64,000 bases of DNA from Limnoperna fortunei (GCA_944474755.1 OX104113.1:59974074-60038073); one strand, 5' to 3'. Shown: positions 24,101 through 35,435, counted from the first letter of the stretch. Notes: generated from the sequence alone by a model not told the origin. Made by a program: numbers and translations.

Positions 24101-25140
24101 GTGATTTTTCCGAATAAAAAAAATATTAATTTTTTCTTTAGAGTTTTTATTCTCTGTGGGTGTCTTTATATCGAGTAACAAACAGCATCAAGTCTAGACG
24201 ACAAATTTCATATTCCAAGATGATTAATGTAATCTTTGTGTGCAGAATGATGTTCTCTTAATGCTTGCCTTAAACAGTAAAAACCAGACAGCTATAAAAA
24301 CAAGTCAAGATATGTTTATATGACAAGCTTCTTCTAAGTGTATTCTTTTTTACTATTTTACTATTTTTGATGTTAATTGTTGCAAGAAAGTTATGTCAAA
24401 TGATTTAAGGACAAAATCTGCCGGCATCATCTAATTTAGAAATTTATGATATACACTCACGTGTATACACTATGATATAAACAAAAGGGTTTAACGTTTT
24501 AAAAAGAAGGTTTACAAACATTTTCGTTATAAATAGAGTTGTACAGTGATTATATATTACTTTCTACTAGACGTTAAAGTCTGTTGTGTTTCTATATACT
24601 GACCAGATGGTGATAAAGCAGTACTCAGAGTAACGCTGCAATGATAAGCCTTAAACCTATCAGTTTGAGTTAAGTAGTAACTGTAAAATAAAATTAAAAT
24701 GACGATGATACTAACTTTAATTATCAAATCAGAGCAATTAATGAACTACGTATAACTAGTTTTTGCGTGGGTAAAATTTAGCGTTTTTGTAAAAAAAAAA
24801 CCTGCAAGTTTATTTTTACGTAATGTAATTTTCGCGGTTCCTAATCAGAAAGAATAACTATCGTTTTTCCTAATATTTCGCGTGTTTTTATTTTTCATTT
24901 AAACTTTTACCGCGAATATAGCGAAAATTCAAATCATCGCGAAAAAACACACTTATTATGGTATTAATTATTATTGTTAATTGTTGTTTGTTAATGTTTC
25001 AGCATTTTTCGTATTTTTCTATATACTAACTAATTTATATGACTACCTATATTGTTATGCACATTTTTTCTATCATGACGATTTTTTGCGAAAAACAGAC
25101 ACAACAGCTGACATCGACTTCTACAATATGCAACGTACAT
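21190..25140. other. No coding exon seen (21.2-25.1 kb)
   Basis: AT-rich. A simple AATC/AACC-rich tract lies at about 21950-22000. On the minus strand, a TATAAG-containing motif at 23344-23349 is followed about 120 bases later by a donor CAG/GTAAAA (exon end 23222), and another strong donor AAG/GTAAGT lies near 23696. These could be non-coding first exons of a gene such as the secreted peptide gene, but no transcript evidence is available here. Confidence 0.35.
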
Positions 25141-25147
25141 TAATTTA

Positions 25148-25417
25148 TGTTTGTTTGTTTGTTTGAATGGTATTTTAACGCCACTTTCAGCAATTTTTCA
25201 GCTATTTCATGGCGTCCAGTTTTTATTGGGGGAGGAAGCCGGAGTACCCGGAGAGAACCCCCGACCTGCGGTAGGAAAACTGGCAATCCTTGTCAATTAA
25301 GATTGGAGTCGAGTACACCCTGCCTGCAGTGAGAATCGAACCCGCAATCTCAGTGTTGACAGACCACGTGATCAATAGTAGACGAACTACCTTGACCACT
25401 CGGCCACCGAGGCCCCT
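25148..25417 (-). mobile_element. tRNA-derived SINE, full length
   Basis: Best copy in the window. Read on the minus strand it begins GGGGCCTCGGTGGCCGAGTGG (A box), then TCAACACTGAGATTGCGGG with the B box GGTTCGATTCTC. The body contains GTGTACTCGACTCCAATC, GGATTGCCAGTTTTCC, CTCCGGGTACTCCGG and AACTGGACGCCATGAAATAG, and it ends in CATTCAAACAAACAAAC. The plus-strand frame at 25147-25332 is this element read as protein. Confidence 0.9.
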
Positions 25418-25620
25418 ACATTAATTTAGGAAACAATACATGGTTATATAATGCAGACACAATATCATACAATTTACTTAATGTTCGAGATTTTGTTTCG
25501 AGTGGTAATTAATTAGGATAACTTTTGTCATGTAGGCTGATAATCATTTTTACTTTTTAGCACAATTAAAGGATTACCATTTATTACTTTTTTTAATACG
25601 TGAACAAAAGATTTCTGTTT

Positions 25621-27560
25621 CTGAAATAGCTAAACAGAGGTATGAAGAACATGAAATAATTAAACAGATGTATGTAGAACCTGAAATGACTAGAAAGAGT
25701 TAATCAGTTTTACTTCTTTTACACAATTTGAGGATTACCATTTATTATTTTTTTTTAATAAGTGAACAAAAGATTTCCAGACGCGGATACAAGATTTTCA
25801 GTTACAGAGGGCGCACCAATGGATGAGGGGTCTGGGGAACCAGGGGCACAGCTCCCCGTAAGCTCTGAAGAGATAGCTTCTCATGGGTCATTGTAGATAG
25901 TGTTCGGACGGGTATTTTTTCTTGTCAGATGCTTATTATTTGAACATGTTGACATTCTAGGTACATGGTCTTCTTTCGATTTTACGCTTTAGTTCATTAC
26001 TCGTTATTACCCTACCTTCTTTCTTTCTTACGTTTTTAAAAAAAGGGGGGGGGGGGTGCGCCCCGCTGAATCCGCACCTGATTTCTATTTTAGAAATAGA
26101 TAAACAGATGTATGTAGAAACAAGAAATAACTACACAGAGGTATGTAAGCCTGACATAACTAGTCAGAGATATGTAGAACATGAAATAACTAGACAAAAG
26201 TATGAAGAACCTTAAATAACTAGTTAGAGATATGTAGAACCTGAAATAACTAAACAAAGGTATGTAGAACCTGAAATAACTAGACTGTGTTATGTAGAAC
26301 CTGAAATAACTAGACAGAGATATGTAGAACCAGAAATAACTAGACAGCGGTATAAAGAACCTGAAATAACTAAACAAAGGTTTGTAGAACCTGAAATAAC
26401 TAGACAGAGGTTTTAAGGACCTTTTATAACTAGACAGAGGAACGTAGAACCTGAAATAGCTGAACAGAGATATGTAGAAAGAAGTACGTAGAGTTTAAAA
26501 TAACAAGACAGAGGTATGTAAAACCTGAAATAGCTAAAGAGCGGTAAGTAGAACTTGAAATAACTAGACAATGATATGTAGAAGCTAAATTAACAAGACT
26601 GTGGTTTATAGAACCTGAAATAACTAGAAAGAGGTATGAAGAACCTGAAATATCTAGACAGAGTTACGTAGAACCTGAAATAGCTAAACAGAGGTAAGTA
26701 GAACCTAAAATAGCTAGACAGGGGTATGTAGAAGCTGAAATAACTATACAGAGTTATGTAGAACCTAAAATAACTAGACAGGTATGTAGAAGCAGAAATA
26801 ACTAGACAGAGGTATGTAAAAACCTGAAATAACCAGACAGCGATAAGAAGAACTTGAAATATCTAGAGAGAGGTATAAAGAACCTGAAATAACCAGACGG
26901 CAATATGTAGAACCTGAACTAACTAGACAAAGGTATGTAAAAACCTGAAATAACCAGACGGCGATAAGAAGAACCTGAAATATCTAGAGAGAGGTATAAA
27001 GAACCTGAAATAACCAGACGGCAATATGTAAAACCTGAACTAACTAGACAGAGGAATGTAGAACCTGAAATAACCAGACGGCAATATGTAGAACCTAAAA
27101 TAACTAGACAGAGGTATGTAGAAGCAGAAATAACTAGACAGAGGTATGTAAAAACCTGAAATAACCAGACGGCGATAAGAAGAACCTGAAATATCTAGAG
27201 AGTGGTATAAAGAACCTGAAATAACCAGACGGCAATATGTAGAACCTGAAATAACTAGACAGAGGTATGTAAAAACCTGAAATAAAAAGACGGCAATATG
27301 TAGAACCTAAAATAACTAGACAGAGGTATGTAGAAGCAGAAATAACTAGACAGAGGCATGTAAAAACCTGAAATAACCAGACGGCGATAAGTAGAACCTG
27401 AAATATCTAGAGAGAGGTATAGTGAACCTAAAATAACCAGACGGCAGTATGTAGAACCTGAACTAGAAAGAGGTATGTTGACCTGAAATAACCAGACGGC
27501 GATATGTAGACCCTAAAATAACTAGAAAGAGATATGCAGAACCTGAAATACTAGTCACAT
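25621..27560. repeat. Minisatellite, unit about 30 bp, about 1.9 kb
   Basis: Dozens of degenerate copies of GTAGAACCTGAAATAACTAG followed by ACAGAGGTAT. A higher-order pattern appears after about 26820, where AACCAGACGGC variants alternate with TCTAGAGAGAGGTATAAAG variants. The minus-strand frame at 26090-26377 (repeating FYI-LSSYFR) is the 30-bp period read as a ten-residue repeat and is not a gene. Confidence 0.9.
25778..26080. mobile_element. hAT-like MITE inside the minisatellite
   Basis: This 303-bp GC-richer insert interrupts the tandem array. Its ends are CAGACGCGGATACA and (inverted) CAGGTGCGGATTCA, resembling the CAG-GGCGGATCCA termini of hAT elements. GATTTC occurs on both sides and may be part of an 8-bp duplication. 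The insert holds a poly-G run near 26045 and no transposase. Confidence 0.55.
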
Positions 27561-27849
27561 GTATGTAGAACCATAAGTAACTATACAGCTGCAATGACAG
27601 TAACAACGCATATGCCTATCAACAAATGCCAGCTAAAGTGCACGTAAATATCATATGGACAAAATATGAAAATTCGAAACATCTTTTTACAGACAAACGA
27701 CGCCGCGACGAGGACGAAGCCACATTACGATCGCAATTGTTTTCTGTCATTTTAAAGCTGACTTACACACTAGTGACTAATGATTGAACAGAATCCCGAG
27801 TTGACAATTAATACAACACATAGCTTGTTAAAATGGGTTTGTCGATGAA

Positions 27850-27920
27850 ATTTCAGCTAGGTATATCATTGCGTCTAGTTTTTAATCGGAAAAGAAGGAA
27901 TATATAAACCCGAAGCTGAT
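27850..27920 (-). mobile_element. SINE tail fragment
   Basis: Degenerate TTTCAGCTAGGTATATCATTGC and GTCTAGTTTTTAATCGG words match the reverse-complement tail of the main SINE. Confidence 0.45.
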
Positions 27921-28309
27921 TAAGCTATGAAATAACTAGAAAATGTTACTTTTAATATACTTGCTGTTGTGTAATATATACTCAATCTTTATTTGCCGTC
28001 CACAACAGATACACGTAGACGAATGTAATATCTAAACGACTTGTGGTTGTCTTTCTTAGCTTTGTTATATCTCTGATTAAGAGCATTTAAGGAAAACTTT
28101 AGCTGGACTATCTGTTCACAAGCTCTTTTGAAGCGCTTCTATGTTCACAAGAGTTTTGAAGCCCTTCTCGCTGTCCACCAGTGTAGACCTCTTGTTGATG
28201 CATCTTTGTGCACTTTTGCTTTCATTGTGTTGATTTCGATGTGTAAGGTTATTGAAGTTGAAACAAATTATGAATATCAATGATGACTTGGTTGGTTATA
28301 TACAGTCCC

Positions 28310-28560
28310 TGTAACGTATAAATTAACGAAACGCTCGATGCACGAACGATGTACAAACGACAAACGGATGATATACGAACGTTGTACGCACGATATACGA
28401 ACGAAGTACGCGCGATGCACGATACAATATACGATGGATACGGTGAGACGGCGTTTATCGTTTTGATAGATCGTTTCGTCTTTCGGATGGTATATCGTAT
28501 CGTGCAAAGTTTCGTTTATCGCATGGTATATCGTATGATGCATCATTTGCATGGTTCAGT
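28310..28560. repeat. CpG-rich ACGAACGATATACG repeat, partly inverted
   Basis: The left half is built from GATATACGAACG and CGATGCACGA units. The right half contains the inverted words GGTATATCGTATCGTGC and GTTTATCGCATGGTATATCG. Frames on both strands stay open because the motif lacks stops, so they are not taken as genes. Confidence 0.55.
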
Positions 28561-28796
28561 GATTATTTTTGGTGTAAATCTTTTATTTTTCAGAATTTTA
28601 CTTCAGTATTGAAGTCATTTACTAGGTTTCTTAGATTCATAATAATTTATAGGTACTCAATTGACGGAGCACAATCGTTTGCGTAAATGTGAGCTTTCAT
28701 ATATAACGCTATGTATTTTGTTATGAAACGTAATATTGATCAATAACATTACTGTGAACTCTGTTTTAAATAAATTAAAAAAAATAATGACACGAA

Positions 28797-28850
28797 CGAA
28801 TAATCGTACCCTCGCGTTTTTTTGGGGGAGGGGGCGAGGGTACGAATTTA
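28797..28850. repeat. Short palindrome GTACCCTCGC / GCGAGGGTAC
   Basis: Perfect 10-bp inverted arms around a T/G-rich loop. A related right half (GCGAGGGTACAATTATTTG) occurs near 45103. Confidence 0.55.
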
Positions 28851-29186
28851 GTCCCGTCACTCCCGGCACTTTGATGTCCAAAAGAAGTTGCCGCGGCAAA
28901 TCTTGATATCTTTCAACTTCATAATTTTTTTATCGGTTTCGTGAAGTTTTTAATAACCCGCTGTGCGTTGTGTATTGATTGACATTCCTGTCTCTGTTTA
29001 ATTACGTTTACTACACGAAAAACATTGAGAAACTGAATGGCATGTTGCATCTTAGGAAGGCATATATGTAAATATCTGGCTTCTTACTACGGAATGGTTG
29101 TTACAGTATGCAAATTAGCACGATAATACTAAAATTAGGTCACATTATCCATATAGCATTTTCCAGGTGCATCTTCAAAGACTTCA

Positions 29187-29490
29187 AAGAATAAAAAGGA
29201 AATTTAGTGCTTTTAAAAATAAGCTAGAGCCACGTAGTATTGCCAGTCCAAAATATTATTATTCTGGATCTAGACAGGGGCAAATATTACGCAAAGGCTT
29301 CGCATGAACAGTAGCTCTCTTAATGAACATCTATTCCTGCGAAACCTTATTGATTCTCCAAATTGTACATGTGGTCGGGTCGTATCAACTCAACACTTTC
29401 TCTTGCATTGTAACAAGTACAATCAGATCATAGTAGAAACATTATATACTATTAATTATAACTTACCTGTAAATGTAAAATGGTTATTCT
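29187..29490 (+). pseudogene. LINE ORF2 C-terminal fragment
   Basis: The plus strand reads LRMNSSSLNEHLFLRNLI, then SPNCTCGRV and TQHFLLHCNKY. This is the Cys-x-Cys...His-x4-Cys knuckle typical of the end of CR1/jockey-like ORF2 proteins. It is 5'-truncated, with no reverse transcriptase domain nearby. Confidence 0.65.
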
Positions 29491-29582
29491 AATATGACGT
29501 GCTTTAAAGGCTTTGAGACCACAACTGTGGTAAAAAAATGATTTATCTATGAGCAACACGCGCTGAGGAGGGCGTGTTTTTA

Positions 29583-29735
29583 ATGGCTGTTCCAATTAAA
29601 AAACTGTAACTCCCACCGGAAAGCTATTGCGTATGACGTATAATCTTATAAATAGCGACACGCGCTATCACGCGCTATCATTATCCGTTGCAATATATTG
29701 TGTGTTACATTGACGGAACAGCCAGTTCATGGCAG
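29583..29735. mobile_element. Possible small element with GGCTGTTCC ends
   Basis: GGCTGTTCC at about 29584 and its inverse GGAACAGCC at about 29725 bracket about 140 bp that includes TATAAATA and a duplicated GCGCTATCA. The inverted ends are only 9 bp, so this is tentative. Confidence 0.3.
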
Positions 29736-29796
29736 AAATGATGTTTTCTATAGGTACGAAAATATTATAAAAGTACCGTAATTGTCTTATTAGAAT

Positions 29797-29958
29797 AGAA
29801 ATAATTCACGGAGGCTTTGATTTATCATTGTTTTACAACGGGATGACCATTTATGTCGTTATTTAATCCCTCGCTGTCGCTCGGGATAAAATAATAAGAC
29901 ATAAATGGTCACCCCGTTGTAAAACAATGATAAACCACAGCCTCCATGAATTATTTCT
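29797..29958. mobile_element. Hairpin MITE, 162 bp
   Basis: Two arms of about 73 bp start with AGAAATAATTCACGGAGGC and, inverted, AGAAATAATTCATGGAGGC. They share TTTATCATTGTTTTACAACG and TGACCATTTATGTC. The short loop is TCGCTGTCGCTCG-like. Almost the whole element can fold on itself. Confidence 0.75.
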
Positions 29959-30424
29959 TAATTGTATCGGTCATATCAATTATCATTAGACCAAAATATA
30001 AATGTATTTAAAATTGTTCAAAGCTTCTGAATAACTGCACTTCATAATTTTCATGATTTTCATAATCGTCATTATGTTCTATTGAATTTCAAATTTCTTC
30101 TCTAATATGTTTTGTGTGAATTTTCCTTCTCATAATGTAAACTTATCAAATGTCTGAAATCTAATAGGAGACGGATTAATAAAAGCTTACAATGCTTATT
30201 TTTTTTAAGCCTCTCATAATATATTGTTTGTATATGTTGTATTTTTATGTGAATTTACGAATAAATATGTTTAAACTGAAAAGGAAATTTCTTCAATAAA
30301 GATCGTTTCCCGTTAGTATCGCACTGCTGAAAGCTTTAATAACGTAAAGAAGATGAATATTATGTTTGAAACTTGTATAAAAAGAACAAAGTTAAACAAT
30401 TTTATTTAACTACATTACGAGCAA

Positions 30425-30502
30425 TAGGACTAAATTCTGCCGTTAATACGAAGAATCACAAAAGTAACTTCGGATTAGAACGGCAGTAAAAATTCGGCCT
30501 AA
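30425..30502. mobile_element. Small palindromic element fragment
   Basis: The left arm holds TTCTGCCGTTAATACGAAG and the right arm the imperfect inverse CTTCGGATTAGAACGGCAG. The outer ends are TAGGACTAAATTC and its inverse AATTCGGCCTAA. Confidence 0.5.
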
Positions 30503-31083
30503 CTCCTTGTCTATATGTTTTATGTTTTAACATGAGTATGATCTTAAACAAGAGCGTTTCTGCAGCAAGAACTTCTATACATTTCATAAACTTCCTACCT
30601 TGCTTAAATAACACTGTCATTTACAAATATTAACATTGTTGTGGTTTTCTATAAAAAATAGTATCATTAAACATTTTCTGTCGCCGTTTGTGTTCCAGAA
30701 AAATTCCTATTCTGTGCTGAGGGCAACATTAATCTCAGTTCCCTAAATGTGTACTTTGTTTATATGTAAATTCAAATATTCATATGTCCCGAATATAAGC
30801 TAAAATATTACTTGATGGACGTCCATCAATCAATCAATCAAATATTTATATATTCAGCTATAATAATATATATTTTTTTACTATATTTGTATTCAATAAT
30901 ATTACTGACACCTCACTAAAATTTTAAAAGATCGTTAACTATATTCACAGACGCGTTTTTTAAGTACATGCACTAAGTGTTAAACTACAAAACTGTTGCC
31001 ATTATTTTGTTTTTAGATAAAATTATTTTTGTTTTTTATCTACATCTAATGATTGTTTAAATGCTTTTTTAAGACTTTGATTG

Positions 31084-31370
31084 GAGCGTTGGATCCCCGC
31101 TACAATTAGTGTCTTAAAAAGCGTTGGACGGGATAGAATTCTCAGACTAACATTCAAAGTCTTAAAAAAGCGTTGGACGAACTAGGATTAATGGTCCAAA
31201 ATTTTGTATGAAGCGCCATCCTTCGAGTCCCGTTATTACATAGAATCATACGCCGTCCAACGATTTTTTTGTGTGAGCGAACGTTTCCGCTCCCATCAAA
31301 GTATAAATTAACACGTTGGACGGCAGAAGATTCTCGGACTAGACGGCAAGGAATTCTCGGACTATCAGAT
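31084..31370. repeat. GCGTTGGACG / ATTCTCGGACTA repeat cluster
   Basis: GCGTTGGA words occur at about 31086, 31121 and 31171. An inverted pair, GCCGTCCAACG (about 31252) and CGTTGGACGGC (about 31314), could pair. It is followed by two 23-bp units, GACGGCAGAAGATTCTCGGA(CTA) and GACGGCAAGGAATTCTCGGA(CTA). The same unit sits at 59640-59663 inside another element. Confidence 0.6.
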
Positions 31371-31496
31371 ACGTTCGTCGATAATGACTTGGTTCACAAT
31401 ATTTTGGTACTTTAGATCCATTCACTGCCAGCAAAGTTTCAAAGTTGTAACAATTCTGCAAAGGAATAGACAAAGAGAATGGACGAAAAAAGAGAA

Positions 31497-31589
31497 CGCT
31501 TAATGTGACCTTGCGTAAGCCAATGCTTTTTGTAGACCTCGGCTTATTTAATGTAAGGTGGTGCTTCCTTCCACCCTTGTTATTATTCA
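31497..31589 (-). repeat. Right copy of ~95-bp LTR-like repeat
   Basis: Read on the minus strand it begins TGAATAATAACAAGGGTGG and runs through AAGCACCACCTTACATTAA, AAAAGCATTGGCTTACGC and AAGGTCACA. About 90% matches the copy at 35570-35666 in the same orientation. Beyond this block the two copies diverge, so a complete LTR cannot be demonstrated. Confidence 0.55.
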
Positions 31590-31599
31590 ATAAAGGAGC

Positions 31600-32600
31600 A
31601 ACTAATTAATACTCTTAAGTATATATCGTGCTTTACAGGACAATGCTGACTTGTCCAGAGCCACTGCTTTATTAATGAGCCACGGATCTACAATGTCCTC
31701 TGCTTCAGCAGCTGCAGCTAAGATTGGCATCTTAAACTACCTCGGCTTCTCACCTTTCTATTTACACTTCGGCTTATTGCTTCTTTTTATCTTTCCAGTC
31801 AGTATTCAGGTTAACGTCTCGACGTCGATACACGGAAATGCCTGAGGACTGTAAAGCATCCGTTTATATACTAAATTCTTGTAGCCTCTAATCGAAATAA
31901 TCTTTAAACCAAAAACCAAATAATTCTATCAATTAACTCGGACAAAGTACTTCAAATAACCGGAATATAGTCCGAACCGTTTCTGTAATTAATTTCAAGA
32001 TAAACTTGATAAATTTCTTCACATTACGCAAACCTCTAAGAAATGCGTCCTCACATTTATACTCGTGAGCTGAATCATCATACCTGTGGCCACACTCAAA
32101 TCCAATATATGTGAGCATGGTTCCAAAAATACTCTAAGTAACCGACCATATTCAGTTTTTAAACATCTTCAAACCTTAAGGCGACAACACCAAACTATCT
32201 CCACTATTTCAGGAGATTATTAAAGCAATACTTGTACATACACATCTACCCCATGTTCAGATTCCAACCAGATCCAAACAATGTCGACAATACATGGGTA
32301 ATGGAATCGTAGTAAAACCGCAAACACAACAAGGCAATCTACCATTACAGGAAAACATAAACCTTGTTAAATATATACTTACGTCTGCAATTTAGAATGT
32401 TACGGCCTAAAGAATAATTTGGGGTTCCCTAACAAATTCAGCCTCTGCAGCGGTCCCAAGAATCCTACTCTTAACGAACTCTGCAGTAGGGGTCTTTAAC
32501 GTGCACTGGCTGTGACGGTTCCAAAACAAGGGGCCTCGGTTTAAAGGGTCTCATTCGGGGGACCTTCATTTAAAATAAAACAACACAATAAAGTATTCCA
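31600..32600. other. Inner part of the gag element, unassigned
   Basis: No reverse transcriptase, RNase H or integrase motif was seen on either strand. 32480-32570 (minus strand) resembles a common bivalve repeat with GAATGAGACCCTTTAAACC and AGTGCACGTTAAAGACCCC. The plus-strand frame 31651-31845 is alanine/serine-rich at first and then hydrophobic, without recognisable homology. Confidence 0.35.
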
Positions 32601-32769
32601 ACTTAGTATTATGAATCTTTTAAATAAACATTCATTGTCACTTCTTCTTAAAAGTCATCAGAGCTTGACCTCCTTGGTCCTTTACAGAATAACAATTAGC
32701 TCAAGTCGAATAGAACATCTGCATTCTGTATTACGAACAGCGTCCCTGGCTGCGATTATAAGTTGTCCA

Positions 32770-33550
32770 GTCAGTACGGTGCATTTCGGCGACTCACTTT
32801 TTCCATACCTCTGTATCCTCATAACTGATTCCATCACTGTAATACCGTTTGACGATCTTCTTTTCCATAGATGCAGTCCTGCTGGAGCGACCTCCTGCAT
32901 TTCTGTCGGACTAGTCGTAGTCGCCTGCACAACTGTGCACTGGGTACTAATTTGCGCCGAGTAAACCCATGGTCTAGGCGATAACAATTTTGAGTCCTCA
33001 GAGCCGTGTCACAACGTGGAAAGCAGTGAACTTAGTGGAAATCACCGGTGCTCCATGTGCGGCATTAGTCCTAGTGATTGGAAGCCGTGGAAGGTTAAGC
33101 GGTCTAATGCTGGTAACTCTTTGAGGAATAACTGAACTCTTCAAAGTCTTCAAAAGTTTCTTCTTGTGAGAAGACAATGGCTCTGGAGATGTTATGTTCC
33201 GGATGGCTCTTCCAAGCAATAAACTGTCGGATATCGTAACCGACACGGCAGTAGTCGGTTTCACCAGGTTCGCCATCACGTCTGACAGGTTTCCAGGTTT
33301 CTGTCGTTACCATTCACTATCTGTATCGACAATACTACATGTAGCGGACTTGGAATGTCGCCTTCTCTTGTGCCGCAGAAAGTCACTTCTCCTGCTTGTA
33401 CCGTAATCACAATCCTCACATTGGTATTCCTCCTCGGACGCTTTGCGTTTGGTACAGACGGGAGCATGGTCTTCTAGAGACTTCTCTGACTCAAACCGCT
33501 GTTTACGAACCGTTTCAGCATGAATAATCTTACTTCATCAGTCGGGATAA
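32770..33550 (-). pseudogene. C2H2 zinc-finger ORF of the gag element
   Basis: A minus-strand frame open from about 33550 contains a C2H2 finger at 33420-33355 (YQCEDCDYGTSRRSDFLRH with the second His in RRRH; C-x2-C-x12-H-x4-H). It meets a single TAA at 33309-33307, then continues in the same frame to 32998 (GNLSDVMANLVKPT...). A third piece in another frame near 32870-32790 reads KKIVKRYYSDGISYEDTEVW. The order of finger, basic linker and acidic/aromatic end resembles uncharacterised single-finger proteins of molluscs (from memory of the general pattern). It lies directly downstream of the protease, where pol would be expected. It is broken by a stop and frameshifts. Confidence 0.5.
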
Positions 33551-33573
33551 GTAGCATAACAGGAAACAATTCC

Positions 33574-34134
33574 TTATCTTCTACCAACGTTTGCTACAAG
33601 TAAAATTTCTTTCTGTTCAAATTTTTCACATGGTTCTATTGTTCCCACTTTCAGTTTGTACAATGCATCGTCAAAATTGTCTATCTTGCTTCTACAGACA
33701 AATTCCGTTCCTGGTGGTATGCTTATGTCCTCAGCTGCCGCAATCCTATAGAAGCCAATCTTCCCCGAAAACGGCAGTGGATAGACCTTTCCTCCACATC
33801 TGATTACATCTTGTTGTAAATCGATGGTGCAGTTGTTATCTTGCAGGAAATCTAGACCTAGTATTCTATCTATTGTTAAATCAGCCACCAAAACTTCTAC
33901 TCGGAACTTATCTTTCCCTAAAGTTAAATCGAATTTACCTTTCCCAGCGATTTTAAGCTCTGTCCCATCCGCTGACAGTATAATCTGGTTGATAGGCTGG
34001 GGATCCGGGCTATTTTTCCTTGGTATTCTATAATACTGCTCGATTGAAAGCAGCGTAAAAGTAGCGTCTGTGTCTACCAAACATTTTATGGCTTGGTAAT
34101 TAACCTTTAAATTAAAATAAGCTCCTGCTTCCAT
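33574..34134 (-). pseudogene. Retropepsin-like protease, Ty3/gypsy type
   Basis: Aspartic protease domain of an LTR retrotransposon, 186 codons from the first ATG in frame (the true start of the polyprotein lies upstream). The active-site region reads CLVDTDATFTLLS, where retropepsins have D-T/S-G-A, so the glycine after Asp-Thr is replaced by Asp. The hydrophobic GKDKFRVEVLVADL strand and the second signature ILGLDFL (I-G-D-F/L) are intact. The C-terminal part after residue 110 is a linker with FVCRSK. The frame ends in a stop with no reverse transcriptase following. It is out of frame with the zinc knuckle upstream. Confidence 0.75.
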
Positions 34135-35400
34135 GTTCGAAGCGTTGGCCCCAAGGTTTAGTCTTCTTTGTGAAAACGCCTTCTCTGACTATTGTTTTAT
34201 AATTGCCTTACTGAACCCTCTTTGCGGTCTTTGTCCCTATTATCTTCTCGCTAAGGGGCTCGGCACTCATTCTGGAAGTGCCCTAACTTCCCGCAGTTGT
34301 AACATTTCCGATCCCTTTTCCATCCAGGCACGCGTTTCTCTTTGTTATTATCTGACAATGCGCTTTTGAATCCGTCCAGCTCTTTCTATAGTACCTCTAT
34401 AGTCGCCGAGAAATTCTCCATCATTGTTAAAACTTTGTCATTAGTGTCGTTTTTAATTCTTTAGCAGCACCGGCTGCCCTCATGTGGTCTTTGTTCATGT
34501 CATACTTTCTTTCAGCTTTGTAGAAAGCCTCTAATTCTACAGCAAGACATATGGTCTAGTTGAGATTCTCGGGTCTGGACTGTTTAATTCTTATTTGCTT
34601 TTCAGAGTCAACAAGAGAGTCTAAGAAATGTTCTCTTGCCAGAGTTTCTCTTACTTCACCAGGTGCATTTGTGTACGCTTTATTTACTAATCTTCTAATG
34701 GATTGACCCATCTCCGGCAAGCTTTCGCCTCCTTTTTGTCGTTTTTCTTTTAATTGTACTCTTTATAGCACCGTCTGATTTGGCGGAGAAAAACGCTGCT
34801 CAAGTGCTTTAACTAGGATATCATATTTCATTTTTTCATCTGAAAAGAAACGTATACTGCAGATGAGATCTCCAAATACACCTGACATGGCCTTTCTCAG
34901 TATCATCCCAGCTATTTATGACGGCACATGCGTCGAAGTGCGACTTAAAATCACTTTCCTTTCACTGTTTCCATCATAATTTGCAAGCTTAATTTCACGC
35001 CTTGGCTTCGTTGTTCCAAGCGTGTTAGCTTTTGGTTTTAACTGTTCATATTTGCGTTTAGGAAAATCACGTTAAATCGGAGTTACTGCCGGCAGTGAAA
35101 TTGAGACCTTTTTAACTGCTTTTCGATAATCTGACGTGTCTCCATATGGTCAATCTAGAGTCGGTGTTTCAGCCGAGGCATCTATTGTGTCAATCTCCCC
35201 GCTCGCCATTTTCGTAACATCTGTAAGACCTGAGCGGCCTCTTTGCACAATACCAGAGTCACTAAGATTTCGAACTGGACCTTTCGGAGTAGAGTGGGGT
35301 AATATGGATGGAGTTTCGACATGTAGTGACTGCAGCCCTCGGATTTCCTCTTGAAGAATGCTGATCTGTTTGTCTATTTCCTTGTATCCATCCATTTCGT
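34135..35400 (-). pseudogene. Gag of a Ty3/gypsy-like element, decayed
   Basis: Minus-strand Gag in several frames with stops. The N-terminal part (about 35395-35150) starts MDGYKEIDKQISILQEEIR, a coiled-coil-like stretch. The core follows with PRREIKLANYDGN and FKSHFDACAVINSW (35030-34930), RKAMSGVFGDL (34890), DILVKALEQRFSPPNQ (34820), ESLPEMGQSIRRLVNKAYTN (34720-34660) and LDSLVDSEKQIRIKQSRPENL (34630-34565), then an in-frame TAG. It ends in a CCHC zinc knuckle, CYNCGKLGHFQNEC, at 34304-34263. Domain order and motifs are those of Ty3/gypsy Gag. Non-functional. Confidence 0.75.
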
Positions 35401-35435
35401 GGTCTTTAACAAAACTAAAAGCTCCACCGTATCCC

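Noticed and set aside
25147..25332. 61-codon plus-strand ORF
   Set aside because: It is the antisense reading of a full-length SINE.
26090..26377. 95-codon minus-strand frame with a repeating FYI-LSSYFR peptide, membrane-protein-like
   Set aside because: It is the 30-bp minisatellite read in one frame; neighbouring units break the frame and nothing else supports a gene.
28277..28612. Overlapping ORFs of about 90 codons on both strands
   Set aside because: Both arise from a stop-poor CpG-rich repeat, and simultaneous opening on the two strands is expected from its composition.
32611..32964. 117-codon plus-strand ORF
   Set aside because: It is antisense to the zinc-finger ORF region of the gag element and has no domain or splice context.
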